From Spirosoma sp. KCTC 42546 (GTDB lineage: Bacteria; Bacteroidota; Bacteroidia; Cytophagales; Spirosomataceae): a stretch of DNA of 64,000 nt. The stretch lies in assembly GCF_006965485.1 (NCBI RefSeq), contig NZ_CP041360.1, positions 1,798,001 to 1,862,000 on the forward strand, read 5' to 3'. A model generated the notes under the pieces. That model was not told the origin of the DNA. It worked only from the letters and a program-made list of their open reading frames with translations, and searched no databases. The position numbers were made by a program, and so were the translations under genes. The stretch's first letter is position 1; every line of letters starts with the position of its first letter. Of the stretch, positions 1-8,244 are shown piece after piece.

Positions 1-509
1 GTAAACTCACCCTCACCTTCCAGAAACACATCGCGGGTATCGCTCCCAAATCCGAAGCGGGGTACATGCAGGGTGGAGTTGGCATTGAGTACAACCAATG
101 TACCATCGGAGAGTTGAACGGTCGAGGTTTGTCCGTAGGCGGTCTGGTAGGACGTATAAAGTAGTTGTGCACGGAACAGAAACCCACCTAGCAAGCTTAC
201 CAGCAGCACAGAAGCCGCAATACGCAAACCCAGCCAGTGTTTTGTCCAGAACGACGGTGTATTTTTTATGATTTTGGGCTGAAGCGTGCGGGGATTCGTA
301 TCCTCCAGAACAGGAAGGAAGGCATCCAGCGCTTTGTCGGCGTCTACGGCGAACTGCGGGCGTTGACTTTCCCATTCATCGAGGTATTGATAGTAGGTTT
401 CCTGGTTAGCTTCATCAGCCAGCCAGGCTTCAATGTATTTTCGTTGGATAGCCGTGGCTTTCCCGTCAAAAAAATCAAAGACAATAGTTTTTGTAAGCGA
501 CGGTTTCAT
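1..509 (-). CDS. FecR-type anti-sigma factor, 3' part cut by the window edge
   Basis: The reading frame opens with ATG at 509-507 and runs off the left edge, giving about 169 residues. An N-terminal cytoplasmic helical region (about 1-90), rich in Trp and charged residues, would bind the sigma factor. One membrane segment follows at about 95-112, then the start of the periplasmic FecR domain with its usual pattern (YQTAYGQTSTVQLSDGT, LNANSTL, RDVFLEGEGEF). FecR proteins relay an outer-membrane transporter signal to a FecI-type sigma factor. The sigma gene lies 21 bp upstream on the same strand, so the two are probably one operon. The rest of the gene and any TonB-dependent receptor would be beyond the edge. 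Confidence 0.88.
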   Translation of the reverse strand, partial: MKPSLTKTIVFDFFDGKATAIQRKYIEAWLADEANQETYYQYLDEWESQRPQFAVDADKALDAFLPVLEDTNPRTLQPKIIKNTPSFWTKHWLGLRIAASVLLVSLLGGFLFRAQLLYTSYQTAYGQTSTVQLSDGTLVVLNANSTLHVPRFGFGSDTRDVFLEGEGEF

Positions 510-530
510 AGCTGATTGATGATTTGTCGG

Positions 531-1271
531 TTAGACAAGTTGCGTACGCGTTACCTCACATATTACATAGGCAGCGCCAGTTGCCAGCCACAAAACCAGC
601 GTAATAAACCAGTCTGCTTTCAGTTCCTGCCGTAGTTTACCCAGGGCTCTGATGAGCAGTTTCTCAACGCCACTGGTGCTGATTTGCAAGTCCTGGGCTA
701 TTTCAGTGTATTTCCTGCCTTCAATTCGGCTGAGTAGAAAAGCGCGCTGGCATTGGGGAGGTAGATTCTGAATAACCGATTCAATTTTCTGATGGAGTTC
801 ACTATAGTGCAGCACCTGATCGGGTTGTAGTGATGCGGGCATGGATTGGTTATCGGCCAGGTCTAACGAATCGGACTTGTGGAGTTCCCAGCGCAGGTAA
901 TTGTAAGCCCGGTGGCGAACCGCTTTGTACAGATAGGCCCGATATGAGGTAGTAATCTGGTCAAACGTACGATCCTGCCAGAAGACAGTGAACACTTCGG
1001 CCACTAAATCTTCGGCTACTTCTTTTGAATAAACAAAGCGAACGGCATGATTGACCAGATTTGTATAATAGCGTCTGAACAATAGTGCGCAGCCTTGCCG
1101 GGCGTCCTGTATGAATAGTTGCCTTAACAGTAATTCATCATCCGTCACTTTGGTTACGGGCTCGGGTTGATGGTTTGCTGATGGTCGGGCCGGGTTATCG
1201 GTATTGGGTTGCTCGTTAAATAACGGTACTGGCTGCATACAAACGTCCGTTAAGCGGGTAGTACTTAACAT
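531..1271 (-). CDS. ECF-family RNA polymerase sigma factor (FecI-like) with hydrophobic C-terminal tail
   Basis: 246 residues from the ATG at 1271; an ATG at residue 12 is also possible, since the first 45 residues are a poorly structured Pro/Asn-rich leader. Sigma region 2 spans about 48-130 (ALLFRRYYTNLVNHAVRFVY, EDLVAEVFTVFW, YRAYLYKAVRHRAYNYLR). Region 4 spans about 158-216 (NLPPQCQRAFLLSRIEGRKY, then the helix-turn-helix EIAQDLQISTSGVEKLL). Unusually, residues 221-238 form a strongly hydrophobic stretch (WFITLVLWLATGAAYVIC) after the DNA-binding helix, which could anchor the protein in the membrane. The FecR partner follows directly. Assignment to the ECF family is secure; the target regulon is unknown. 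Confidence 0.92.
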   Translation of the reverse strand: MLSTTRLTDVCMQPVPLFNEQPNTDNPARPSANHQPEPVTKVTDDELLLRQLFIQDARQGCALLFRRYYTNLVNHAVRFVYSKEVAEDLVAEVFTVFWQDRTFDQITTSYRAYLYKAVRHRAYNYLRWELHKSDSLDLADNQSMPASLQPDQVLHYSELHQKIESVIQNLPPQCQRAFLLSRIEGRKYTEIAQDLQISTSGVEKLLIRALGKLRQELKADWFITLVLWLATGAAYVICEVTRTQLV

Positions 1272-1555
1272 AGACAAGTTTGGACTTTAATACCTCACTA
1301 TAGTTGAACTATTTTTTTGAAAATTATCATAGAGCAGAGGAGTTGGCCCGATTGCCCAAGGAGGGAAAGTTACTAATGAGAATAGCTGGTGAAATACACT
1401 TAATTTCGTGCTGCATCCTTAGTTCAATATCAACCTTTATTGTAGTTAATGTGCCATTTTGGTTACAAGTATGATCATTGACTACCTGGTTTAACTTTCT
1501 GGCCAATCTGACAGTTTAGCGTAAACGTTCGCGAAACTCAATCCTCTATAGTTTA

Positions 1556-2923
1556 ATGAAGTTATCAAAGGCTTATTTTCCTGTATCCAACAATTCATCT
1601 ATACCCGAGGGGCGCAAGTTTTATCCTCAGTATTTTATCGCAATTTGTGTTGTTTACCTGATCCTTGCGAGTGCACTTGCCCTTGAGGCCCGGTACGGTA
1701 TTTTGGATGAAGATTTCCACCTAATAGCTAGTAGGGCCTTTGCTAACGCTGGCGTTAACCTGACAAGCCTATACAAGCATGTACCCCCCACGGGCGTGGC
1801 CAGTCATATCTGGTTTGCTTTATGGATGAGGTTATTTCCTGGGATCGATTTTATCGGGCTTAGACTTATTACCTGTGCCACTCTTCTGCTAGTGGCCGGA
1901 TTTACATACGTGCATATCAAGACGTTGTCTGTCGCTAGGCAGCAAAAGATTCTGGCCGCGAGCTGGTTTATGCTGGTTTGCCCTTATTTTTTCTTAAGTG
2001 TTTCTACAATCGAAACCGAAGGACCCTCGCTTATATTTTTGTTTATCGGCTTGCTTCTTCTGTCAATTTCGCGATTTCAACGCCTATTGCCTTTTTTTCT
2101 AGGTTGCCTGTTGCTGGGGATCACTACGATTGCCCGCTTTTACTATATTCCTCTCCTGCCTGCCGTATTTGTCGTTTTGGTACTGACCGATTGGGAGTAC
2201 TATGTACAGTATGGATTGAAAGACGTGCTGGTCAAACGAGGGCTACTGTATACGGCCATAGGGATTAGTCTGCTTCCCTTGGTAGGGTTGATTTTGCTTT
2301 GGGGAGGCTTAACGCCCCCCGCTTTCCATCAGTGGTCGAAGTTGCGTTCGGGTGTTAGTTTCAATGCATTGCGCCCTTTTACAGCCTTCGCTTTGACAGG
2401 TATATACCTTACGCCAATTGTGTTGGTCAATGCATACTGGCAGTCGAAAGCGCTCATTCGTACGGTACTTATTGGGGTATTGGCCGCGCTGCTCCTAACT
2501 TTATGTCGAGTCAATTTCTTTCACGATTCGTCTTCTGTTGATGATGTATTTAGTGGCCCTATTGAGCATGGTTTGGCCTGGATAGAAGCAAGAGGTGAGC
2601 TGGTTCTCAAGCTAGCTCTGTTTGTTGTTTACAGTCTGAGTTTTATCAGTCTTGGAATCATTATTGAGCAGATAAGCACGTATATACGCGCAAAGGATTA
2701 TACAGATAAAGGACTGGTATTCTCAATCGTTTTTGTCCTGTTCTTTATCGTTTCCCAGGCGTTTGTTGGGGGTAACCATCCATTTTTTGAGCGTTATCTT
2801 ATTCAACCCTGGCCCTTTATTGGGTATATATTAGTACAACTATTCCCTGGGTTTCTGAATGGCCGAACCTACCTGATTCTGATAGCTTATACCATTTTAT
2901 CTGTGCTAATTTTGGTTAAATAA
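1556..2923 (+). CDS. multi-membrane protein, probable GT-C-fold glycosyltransferase (paralogue 1 of 3)
   Basis: 455 residues, almost entirely hydrophobic, with about ten or more membrane segments from residue 27 to the end. Just after the first segment is an acidic motif, LDEDFH (D51, E52, D53), placed as the catalytic Asp/Glu of GT-C glycosyltransferases (PMT/ArnT type), which use polyprenyl-phosphate sugars on the outer face. A later motif WGGLTPP (residues 249-255) recurs as WGGMYPP and WHGLGPAP in the two similar proteins downstream. Inference: it transfers a sugar from a lipid carrier made by the GT2 enzyme at 4440. The acceptor is unknown. A 30-bp hairpin follows the gene. Confidence 0.6.
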   Translation: MKLSKAYFPVSNNSSIPEGRKFYPQYFIAICVVYLILASALALEARYGILDEDFHLIASRAFANAGVNLTSLYKHVPPTGVASHIWFALWMRLFPGIDFIGLRLITCATLLLVAGFTYVHIKTLSVARQQKILAASWFMLVCPYFFLSVSTIETEGPSLIFLFIGLLLLSISRFQRLLPFFLGCLLLGITTIARFYYIPLLPAVFVVLVLTDWEYYVQYGLKDVLVKRGLLYTAIGISLLPLVGLILLWGGLTPPAFHQWSKLRSGVSFNALRPFTAFALTGIYLTPIVLVNAYWQSKALIRTVLIGVLAALLLTLCRVNFFHDSSSVDDVFSGPIEHGLAWIEARGELVLKLALFVVYSLSFISLGIIIEQISTYIRAKDYTDKGLVFSIVFVLFFIVSQAFVGGNHPFFERYLIQPWPFIGYILVQLFPGFLNGRTYLILIAYTILSVLILVK

Positions 2924-2953
2924 GTGGTAACCCGAAATCTCAGAGACTATCTG

Positions 2954-3025
2954 AAACCCCTAACTGCCCTGAAGGGGACTTTGTCTAAGTACAGGCAAAG
3001 TCCCCTTCAGGGCAGTTAGGGGTTT
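2954..3025. repeat. 30-bp perfect inverted repeat, 12-nt loop
   Basis: Arms 2954-2983 and 2996-3025 are exact reverse complements; the loop is 2984-2995. The arm contains the words CCCCTAA and CCTGAAGGGG. It lies about 30 bp after the stop of the first glycosyltransferase gene. It could end transcription, but there is no long T-run after it, and it is far longer than the ordinary terminators in this window. Confidence 0.9.
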
Positions 3026-3166
3026 TACGGCTAACTAGGAATTGATTTTCAGGTAATTTCTCAGCAAATCACTTATGTTTTTATAGGCAATAAGTTCATT
3101 TTTAGTAATAAATATGTATCTAAAAATGATTATTAATGTATTTTTTGATTTATATGGTAACTTGAA

Positions 3167-3199
3167 TTGACAATAGATAAGGAAATGTATTTACTTTTG
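3167..3199 (+). promoter_or_regulatory. candidate Bacteroidota promoter upstream of 3256
   Basis: TACTTTTG at 3192-3199 fits the -7 box TAnnTTTG used by the primary sigma factor of Bacteroidota. A TTG-containing -33 candidate lies about 21 bp upstream (3167-3170). The start codon at 3256 would leave a leader of about 50 nt. The same 8-mer stands in front of the genes at 10993 and 60912. Confidence 0.5.
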
Positions 3200-3255
3200 T
3201 GGCACTTTTGGTAAAAAAGCTCTACTAGGTAACTTGACGTTCCTGCTATTTTTAT

Positions 3256-4422
3256 ATGCCAGTAAAAAAACTCCCGCTGATTTACGGTGGATTAATTAGT
3301 GTAACCCTATTTATACTAGTCTATTTTGTTTTAACTCAGCAAGCAAGAGGAGATGAAGGAGGTGCTTATCTACCTTCCTTCGAACAAGCCTATTCGCTTT
3401 GGCCTGCTCTGGATCTGTCTCCTTATTGGTCAATCTCATCGTTTTATTTATGGGTAGTTGCATCGTTGCAGGCAATTATCGGCGATTTTGCCGGAGCTCA
3501 GTTTCTACTGCTCGGTCGTATTCTTTCCCTGTTCTGTTGGCTTGGTTTAGTTTTATTCCATTTGCGGTCCACCAGCTATAAAGCCTTAGCTGTTCTGTTT
3601 AATCCCTATGTGTTAATCTATAGCGTTCGGGCTCACCCGTTTCTGCCCGGTATTTTACTTTTCTCTATTTTTTGGACACTGACCCGCCAGAATAAGAAAA
3701 TTGGGCTGTTGTTTTTACCAATTGCCGTTAATTTTCAAGTGTTTATCGGGGGGGCTATTGGCTTGTTTATGCCCAGATTCCCACTTCAGGGAAAAGAAGT
3801 TAGCCGCGTTATTATCCTTGGGCTCCTTGCGGTTTCAGGCGTTTTGATTACCTGGCTGACCTGGGGAGGTATGTATCCGCCGAAATTTGTTAATCATGTC
3901 TTTTTTAAGGAGTACCATGTTAATGGGAAACCCTCATTTGGCTATTTAGGTACCGTATTGATGCTGGCTGGAAGTACGCTGTGGCTAGTTGGCAATAGAA
4001 CGATTGCTGATATCAGGGAACACAAAACCTATTCATGTACTGTTATTGCGAGCTTACTTTTAGCGGCTATTGCATTGTATTTTATTGCTGATATTATAGC
4101 CATTGCCCGCGAAGCAAGCCAACGGGTATTTGGTGCCTATTATCAGGCTGGCTGGGTCATTAGTTATGTAGTGATTGGCTTTGGCTGGCTACGACTTCAC
4201 CGAGATCATTACTCATTATTTTTTGGATTACTGGGGGCGGCTGTACTATTAGTGACGCTCCCCTACCTGTACGAGCGTATTTCCGTATTTGCCACTATTG
4301 CCCCCTGTTTGGCATGGTGTAGTCTTCAGAAAAACGAAACGCAGCAGGAGGCCCTTATTCTGGTAATGTGTTGCCTGTTCGTTCTCTGTTCAATTGCGTA
4401 CCAATTGTATGGTTCGCTGTAA
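3256..4422 (+). CDS. multi-membrane protein, probable GT-C-fold glycosyltransferase (paralogue 2 of 3)
   Basis: 388 residues, strongly hydrophobic, about ten membrane segments. After the first segment (about 8-27) comes RGDEGGAYLPSF with the acidic pair D33-E34 where GT-C enzymes keep their catalytic acid. The motif WGGMYPPKF (203-211) matches WGGLTPPAF of the 1556 protein. The next gene, a GT2 transferase, starts 17 bp after its stop, so the two are very likely co-transcribed and could act in sequence: lipid-linked sugar synthesis inside, transfer outside. No database family could be confirmed by reading alone, so the glycosyltransferase call is inference from topology, motif and context. 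Confidence 0.55.
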   Translation: MPVKKLPLIYGGLISVTLFILVYFVLTQQARGDEGGAYLPSFEQAYSLWPALDLSPYWSISSFYLWVVASLQAIIGDFAGAQFLLLGRILSLFCWLGLVLFHLRSTSYKALAVLFNPYVLIYSVRAHPFLPGILLFSIFWTLTRQNKKIGLLFLPIAVNFQVFIGGAIGLFMPRFPLQGKEVSRVIILGLLAVSGVLITWLTWGGMYPPKFVNHVFFKEYHVNGKPSFGYLGTVLMLAGSTLWLVGNRTIADIREHKTYSCTVIASLLLAAIALYFIADIIAIAREASQRVFGAYYQAGWVISYVVIGFGWLRLHRDHYSLFFGLLGAAVLLVTLPYLYERISVFATIAPCLAWCSLQKNETQQEALILVMCCLFVLCSIAYQLYGSL

Positions 4423-4439
4423 TTTTCTTGCTACAACGT

Positions 4440-5150
4440 ATGAAACTGTCCATAATCGTACCCGCTTATAACGAGGGTAAGACCATTGAAAAGATACTAA
4501 CTAAGCTGGTAGATGTACAGTTGCCTGTTGCGGTTAGCAAAGAAATAATTATTGTCAATGACTGTTCGAAGGATAACACAGAAACTGTTGTACAAAATTT
4601 TATTCGAGCGCATCCGTCATCCGAAATGCAGTATGTAGCGCATACTGTTAATAAAGGGAAGGGTGCCGCATTACATACCGGAATCCAAGCTGCTACGGGC
4701 GACTACCTGATTGTTCAGGATGCTGATCTCGAGTATGATCCTGATGAGTTCAATATCCTGTTGAAACCCGTTCTCGATGGCTTTGCCGATGTTGTTTATG
4801 GGTCGAGGTTTATGGGCGGCAATGCACATCGGATCCTGTTCTTCTGGCATACAATCGGTAATAAGTTTCTGACATTTCTCAGTAATATGTTCACGAATCT
4901 GAACCTAACGGATATGGAAACGTGCTACAAATTGTTTCGGGCCGATGTAATTAAAGGGATTAGCCTGAACGAGAAAAGGTTTGGCTTTGAGCCAGAAGTA
5001 ACGGCCAAAATCTCTAAAATTCCTGGAATTCGTATTTATGAAGTAGGCATATCCTATTACGGGAGAACCTATGAGGAGGGAAAGAAAATTAACTGGAAAG
5101 ATGGATTCCGAGCCATCTATTGCATTGTAAAATATAACCTGTTCAGCTAG
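4440..5150 (+). CDS. GT2 glycosyltransferase, dolichol/polyprenyl-phosphate mannose synthase-like
   Basis: 236 residues from ATG 4440, chosen because it begins with the family's standard N-terminus (MKLSIIVPAYNEGKTI). An upstream in-frame ATG would add 24 residues overlapping the previous gene. Visible motifs are VNDCSKDNT (nucleotide binding), KGKGAALHTG, the metal-binding QDADLEYDPDE, and YGSRFMGG. The C-terminal GRTYEEGKKINWKDGFRA is typical of DPM1-type enzymes. There is no C-terminal membrane segment, so it is probably a soluble or peripheral enzyme loading a sugar from an NDP-sugar onto polyprenyl phosphate. It is surrounded by three membrane proteins that could use the product. Confidence 0.88.
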   Translation: MKLSIIVPAYNEGKTIEKILTKLVDVQLPVAVSKEIIIVNDCSKDNTETVVQNFIRAHPSSEMQYVAHTVNKGKGAALHTGIQAATGDYLIVQDADLEYDPDEFNILLKPVLDGFADVVYGSRFMGGNAHRILFFWHTIGNKFLTFLSNMFTNLNLTDMETCYKLFRADVIKGISLNEKRFGFEPEVTAKISKIPGIRIYEVGISYYGRTYEEGKKINWKDGFRAIYCIVKYNLFS

Positions 5151-5224
5151 GCTGCTGATCGGCCACCAGGTCTCAACACTTGCCTAGTATAGTACTGTAT
5201 TTTCTATAGGAAGTAAAAATGTTC

Positions 5225-5256
5225 GCACAAATCGCCGGCAACCGGTTTGTGCTTTT
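5225..5256 (+). terminator. intrinsic terminator after the GT2 gene
   Basis: GCACAAA (5225-5231) pairs with TTTGTGC (5246-5252). Inside, after a 3-nt bulge, CCGG pairs with CCGG around a 3-nt loop. TTTTATT follows. The stem length and T-run are ordinary for a Rho-independent terminator. Confidence 0.7.
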
Positions 5257-5350
5257 ATTGGTCGCGAGTAAATCCTGACCGTTTACTATATTACTATATA
5301 CCTGGTAGCATTATTTATACTAATAAATAGCTTTATCTTTTATTAAAATC

Positions 5351-5358
5351 TATTTTTG
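5351..5358 (+). promoter_or_regulatory. candidate -7 box upstream of 5387
   Basis: TATTTTTG fits TAnnTTTG and ends 28 bp before the ATG at 5387. With the terminator at 5225 upstream, it suggests that this gene has its own promoter. Confidence 0.4.
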
Positions 5359-5386
5359 AGCGCAGACCTACTTTCACTCTCTTAGT

Positions 5387-6610
5387 ATGCGTTTTTATAG
5401 ACTTGTTGCTCTACTTATTCTTGGCGTCATTTATGTATTAATATTTCTATATAGAGGAAACCTGGCTTTCACGCTTTTTGGCGATGAGGTTCATTTTTGG
5501 CCCACTGTTCTTCTATTTAGTAAAGAACCCATTCCATCAGCACATCTGCTCAATAATTACCCTGAGGTGATTGCTCCATTGCCATTTATGATTGCTGGGT
5601 GGGTTATCAATGCATTCGGCCATTCTATCCAGTATTTGAGAATCCTGAATTTTGGCCTGAGTTTCGGCATATTGATGCTCTTTCTCAAACTTAGCCCCAA
5701 TGCGGGCCGTTTCTGGTTAGCGGCTCTAGGCCTGGTTCTGTTCCCGTATTACTATTTTTGTAGTACAATCTTCTACACCGATATAGTAGCACTCACGTTT
5801 ATCCTGATGGGCTGGGTGTTTTACATAAAGAAGCTGCATTGGGCTAGCTGTTTATTTTTTATAGCCGCTATTAGTTCCCGGCAATATGCTGTTGTATTCC
5901 CGGCTATTATTCTCTGTTATGAAATCAGCCCAGCAGTATTTCGTTTTATAAGTTGGCAGGAATCAGTACGTTGGGTTCTGAAGAAGCCTTATCTGATTTA
6001 TTATGTTATTGCCGGCCTTACGTTAATTGGTTGGGTAATTTTCTGGCACGGGCTTGGGCCTGCTCCTGAAGTGGCTCGGCAAAAATACAATGATACCGTT
6101 CACAAACTGACTTATAATCCGGGGTTCGTTCTGTATGCATCGGCCTGCCTTGGCCTTTACTATGTGCTGCCTGAACTGCTACTAACCCGAAAACTGCAAT
6201 TCTACGCGCTTGAATCGAAGCAACGTCCGTGGTTAATTGGCTGGGTTATGCTAATTGGTCTGATGATTACTTTTTTCCCTGCTCAACAGATGTACGATGG
6301 TTTTTTTGTTGTTAAGAACTTAGGTTTTTTTGACCGACATCTGGAGTTAATAGGGATTGTGGGAACAGCTAAACAACTCATTTTTGGTGCTCTGATGCTA
6401 TTGACGGTTCTACGGTTTGCCAGCCCTAAAAGCGGGCTGGCAGGCTGGATCGTTCTTCTTAATCTAATCTTGATGGGGAAAGCCCATATTGGCTGGGATA
6501 AGTACCTATTGCCTACCATTGCAACGCTCTGGTTCATTACCCTGGTTGATAAGCACTGGCCATTGAGCAAAATCAAAAAAGAACAGAGCTTAACCGCTGT
6601 TTCAGTATAA
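5387..6610 (+). CDS. multi-membrane protein, probable GT-C-fold glycosyltransferase (paralogue 3 of 3)
   Basis: 407 residues with about ten membrane segments. The sequence after the first segment is LFGDEVHFWP, with the acidic pair D33-E34 at exactly the same position as in the 3256 protein. WHGLGPAPEVARQKY (220-234) corresponds to the W-G-G-x-x-P-P motif of the other two. It carries a terminator and probable promoter of its own upstream. The likely role is transfer of a sugar from a polyprenyl-phosphate donor; substrate and acceptor are not visible. An O-antigen-type or other membrane protein with similar topology remains possible. Confidence 0.55.
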   Translation: MRFYRLVALLILGVIYVLIFLYRGNLAFTLFGDEVHFWPTVLLFSKEPIPSAHLLNNYPEVIAPLPFMIAGWVINAFGHSIQYLRILNFGLSFGILMLFLKLSPNAGRFWLAALGLVLFPYYYFCSTIFYTDIVALTFILMGWVFYIKKLHWASCLFFIAAISSRQYAVVFPAIILCYEISPAVFRFISWQESVRWVLKKPYLIYYVIAGLTLIGWVIFWHGLGPAPEVARQKYNDTVHKLTYNPGFVLYASACLGLYYVLPELLLTRKLQFYALESKQRPWLIGWVMLIGLMITFFPAQQMYDGFFVVKNLGFFDRHLELIGIVGTAKQLIFGALMLLTVLRFASPKSGLAGWIVLLNLILMGKAHIGWDKYLLPTIATLWFITLVDKHWPLSKIKKEQSLTAVSV

Positions 6611-6641
6611 AGGAAAGATCACCAGTACTCGTTGTTGATTT

Positions 6642-6708
6642 TACTGAATTCTATCAATTCTATTGGTCGTGGAGATTCTCCAGGTAGTGGTATCTAAAGA
6701 ATTCAGTA
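6642..6708. repeat. inverted repeat between convergent genes, nonamer-like interior
   Basis: TACTGAATTCT (6642-6652) and its reverse complement (6698-6708) flank 45 bp. From 6646 the sequence repeats the word ATTCTAT with 9-bp spacing, like the element at 31785-31864. It lies between the ends of two convergent genes and may be an eroded member of the same class. Confidence 0.5.
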
Positions 6709-6715
6709 TGGACGT

Positions 6716-7657
6716 TTATGATTCCGCTGGGCGTAGCGGAGCGTCACTATCAGGTTCAATAAGGGGAATTGCTACTTGAACTGATTGAGGAACGGGAATT
6801 GGTCTAGGCAGCTTTGCGTATTGGTTGTATGCAGTTCCCAACGACCAAACCTTTAGCCCAACGCGGGCGAAAATCATACTCTGCTGAATGAAAAACATGA
6901 TCAGAATGGTTAGCCAGTTGCTCATCAGAATGGCTTCGTCAAGAATAAAGTAAACGCCGAACAGGCCAGTTCCTATCAAAATCAGTACTACGTATAGGCC
7001 ATAGGTTCGCGCCAGATTACGAAGCACCAATCGGCCAGCTTGCCCAAATGCCCGAAAGGCATTATGCTCATCTTCCCGAAACATTAGCACTTTAGCATAA
7101 TCGCCAATACAAAGCAGGAGGGTAGCTGTGAGGGCAAACAGGGCAAAAAAAACGGCTCCGATCCAAAACTGCCCCCGTTCGGTCAGGGTATCATTGAAGA
7201 CAACGCCCACTAAAGACCCTGCCACCAGCCACAGTCCGCCACCGATCACGACAAATAGAAGGGTCACCAAAACTAATCGTAGAAACCGGCCAAAATAATG
7301 ACTACAGCCTTGCCAGAAGAGGCCAGCATTGAATGGGTTGTTGGGCTGAGAAAAGCGTAGTAAGATACCTCCTGCGAAAAAAACGCTTAGAACTATATAC
7401 ACAAGACCTAGCCATCGACCTACGCTTATCAGGGGAGAAATAACCCGTTGACTGCGGTTCATAAAATCAGAGTAAATAGTATAGTCGAACCCGTTGAGTA
7501 AGTTTAGGAACGCTAACGAATTCTGATCTTCTACCGTAAGGGTGTTGTAAAAGGGAAGAGCCGCTAACAAACCCAGTACCAGCGTGATTCCGTAGATCAA
7601 CCACAGAAGCCGGATTGACCCAAGTGTTTGGCGAAGGGTGGTCGAGAGCGTATTCAC
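6716..7657 (-). CDS. unknown integral membrane protein
   Basis: 313 residues from a GTG start at 7657; no ATG is available nearby. About six hydrophobic segments are visible (roughly 18-36, 80-100, 125-155, 165-186, 218-238, 243-265). A hydrophilic, proline-rich tail (about 275-313) follows, with repeated P-x-P spacing. A soluble loop at about 37-75 follows the first segment, and no enzyme motif was recognised. It lies 91 bp after nuoB on the same strand, so it could be read with the nuo genes, but an imperfect hairpin (7673-7746) sits between them. The exact family was not recognised; it resembles general DUF4013-like membrane proteins only in topology. Confidence 0.7.
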   Translation of the reverse strand: MNTLSTTLRQTLGSIRLLWLIYGITLVLGLLAALPFYNTLTVEDQNSLAFLNLLNGFDYTIYSDFMNRSQRVISPLISVGRWLGLVYIVLSVFFAGGILLRFSQPNNPFNAGLFWQGCSHYFGRFLRLVLVTLLFVVIGGGLWLVAGSLVGVVFNDTLTERGQFWIGAVFFALFALTATLLLCIGDYAKVLMFREDEHNAFRAFGQAGRLVLRNLARTYGLYVVLILIGTGLFGVYFILDEAILMSNWLTILIMFFIQQSMIFARVGLKVWSLGTAYNQYAKLPRPIPVPQSVQVAIPLIEPDSDAPLRPAES

Positions 7658-7672
7658 GGGGTCTTTGATTTA

Positions 7673-7746
7673 GGGTTTACGGTTCAAGGTATACAGTTTG
7701 GTATTGCAATAGGGAATAGCGAGTTGTTAACCTTGACCGTTAACCC
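7673..7746. repeat. imperfect inverted repeat with GTTTACGG word
   Basis: GGGTTTACGGTTCAAGGT (7673-7690) pairs with 7730-7746 with one mismatch and one bulge. The left arm reads in 7-bp steps (GTTTACG GTTCAAG GTATACA). The same vocabulary recurs at 42570-42660. It separates nuoB from the membrane-protein gene. Confidence 0.6.
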
Positions 7747-7748
7747 CA

Positions 7749-8243
7749 TTACTTAGTTGACAAAGGGTGTTCGGTTCTTATTTTTTCCTGTAATTTCAGG
7801 AAGCCATCGATCAGGGCTTCGGGGCGGGGAGGACAACCAGGTACGTATACATCGACTGGAATAATACGATCTACTCCTTTCACCACATGGTAGCCATGCT
7901 GCCAGTAAGGGCCACCGCAGTTGGAGCACGATCCCATCGAAATGACGTAACGGGGCTCCGCCATTTGTTCGTAAAGCCGCCGAATACGATCAGCCATTTT
8001 ATACGTGACTGTACCGGATACAATCATAATATCCGACTGCCGGGGCGAAGGGCGCGGAAAAATACCGAACCGTTCGAGGTCATAACTGGCGGTCATGGCA
8101 CCCATCATTTCAATAGCGCAGCAGGCTAATCCAAACGTAAGCGGCCACAGTGATTTCTCCCTCGACCAGTTCAGCAGATCCTCGGAGTGCATGAGCATAA
8201 CACTGGCTTCGCCTGATTTATCGGTTATTGAGGGAGAGGTCAT
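7749..8243 (-). CDS. nuoB: NADH-quinone oxidoreductase subunit B
   Basis: 164 residues, full length for NuoB. This subunit of respiratory complex I holds iron-sulfur cluster N2, which passes electrons to quinone at the cytoplasmic face of the membrane. The ligand cysteines are visible: C41-C42 (LACCAIEMM), C106 (GSCSNCGG) and C137 (VPGCPPRPE). Other signatures are [19 protein letters not shown] and [14 protein letters not shown]. The ATG at 8243 is one base from the end of the preceding unknown gene, so the genes are translationally close. The usual partner nuoC does not follow; a membrane-protein gene does. Confidence 0.96.
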   Translation of the reverse strand: MTSPSITDKSGEASVMLMHSEDLLNWSREKSLWPLTFGLACCAIEMMGAMTASYDLERFGIFPRPSPRQSDIMIVSGTVTYKMADRIRRLYEQMAEPRYVISMGSCSNCGGPYWQHGYHVVKGVDRIIPVDVYVPGCPPRPEALIDGFLKLQEKIRTEHPLSTK

Positions 8244-8244
8244 G

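Larger units (their letters stand above)
2924..3255. other. 332-bp intergenic stretch with hairpin and promoter-like box
   Basis: No gene is seen. The stretch holds the long hairpin at 2954-3025, then an AT-rich tract and a TAnnTTTG box at 3192-3199 in front of the next gene. Confidence 0.6.

Noticed and set aside
13..375. An open frame of about 120 codons on the minus strand
   Set aside because: It runs in another frame across the FecR-type gene, whose own frame gives a clear FecR sequence; the 120-codon product is Cys- and Arg-rich without any family pattern.
4368..4439. Extended N-terminus for the GT2 glycosyltransferase
   Set aside because: The extra 24 residues overlap the previous gene, and the conserved family start is at 4440.
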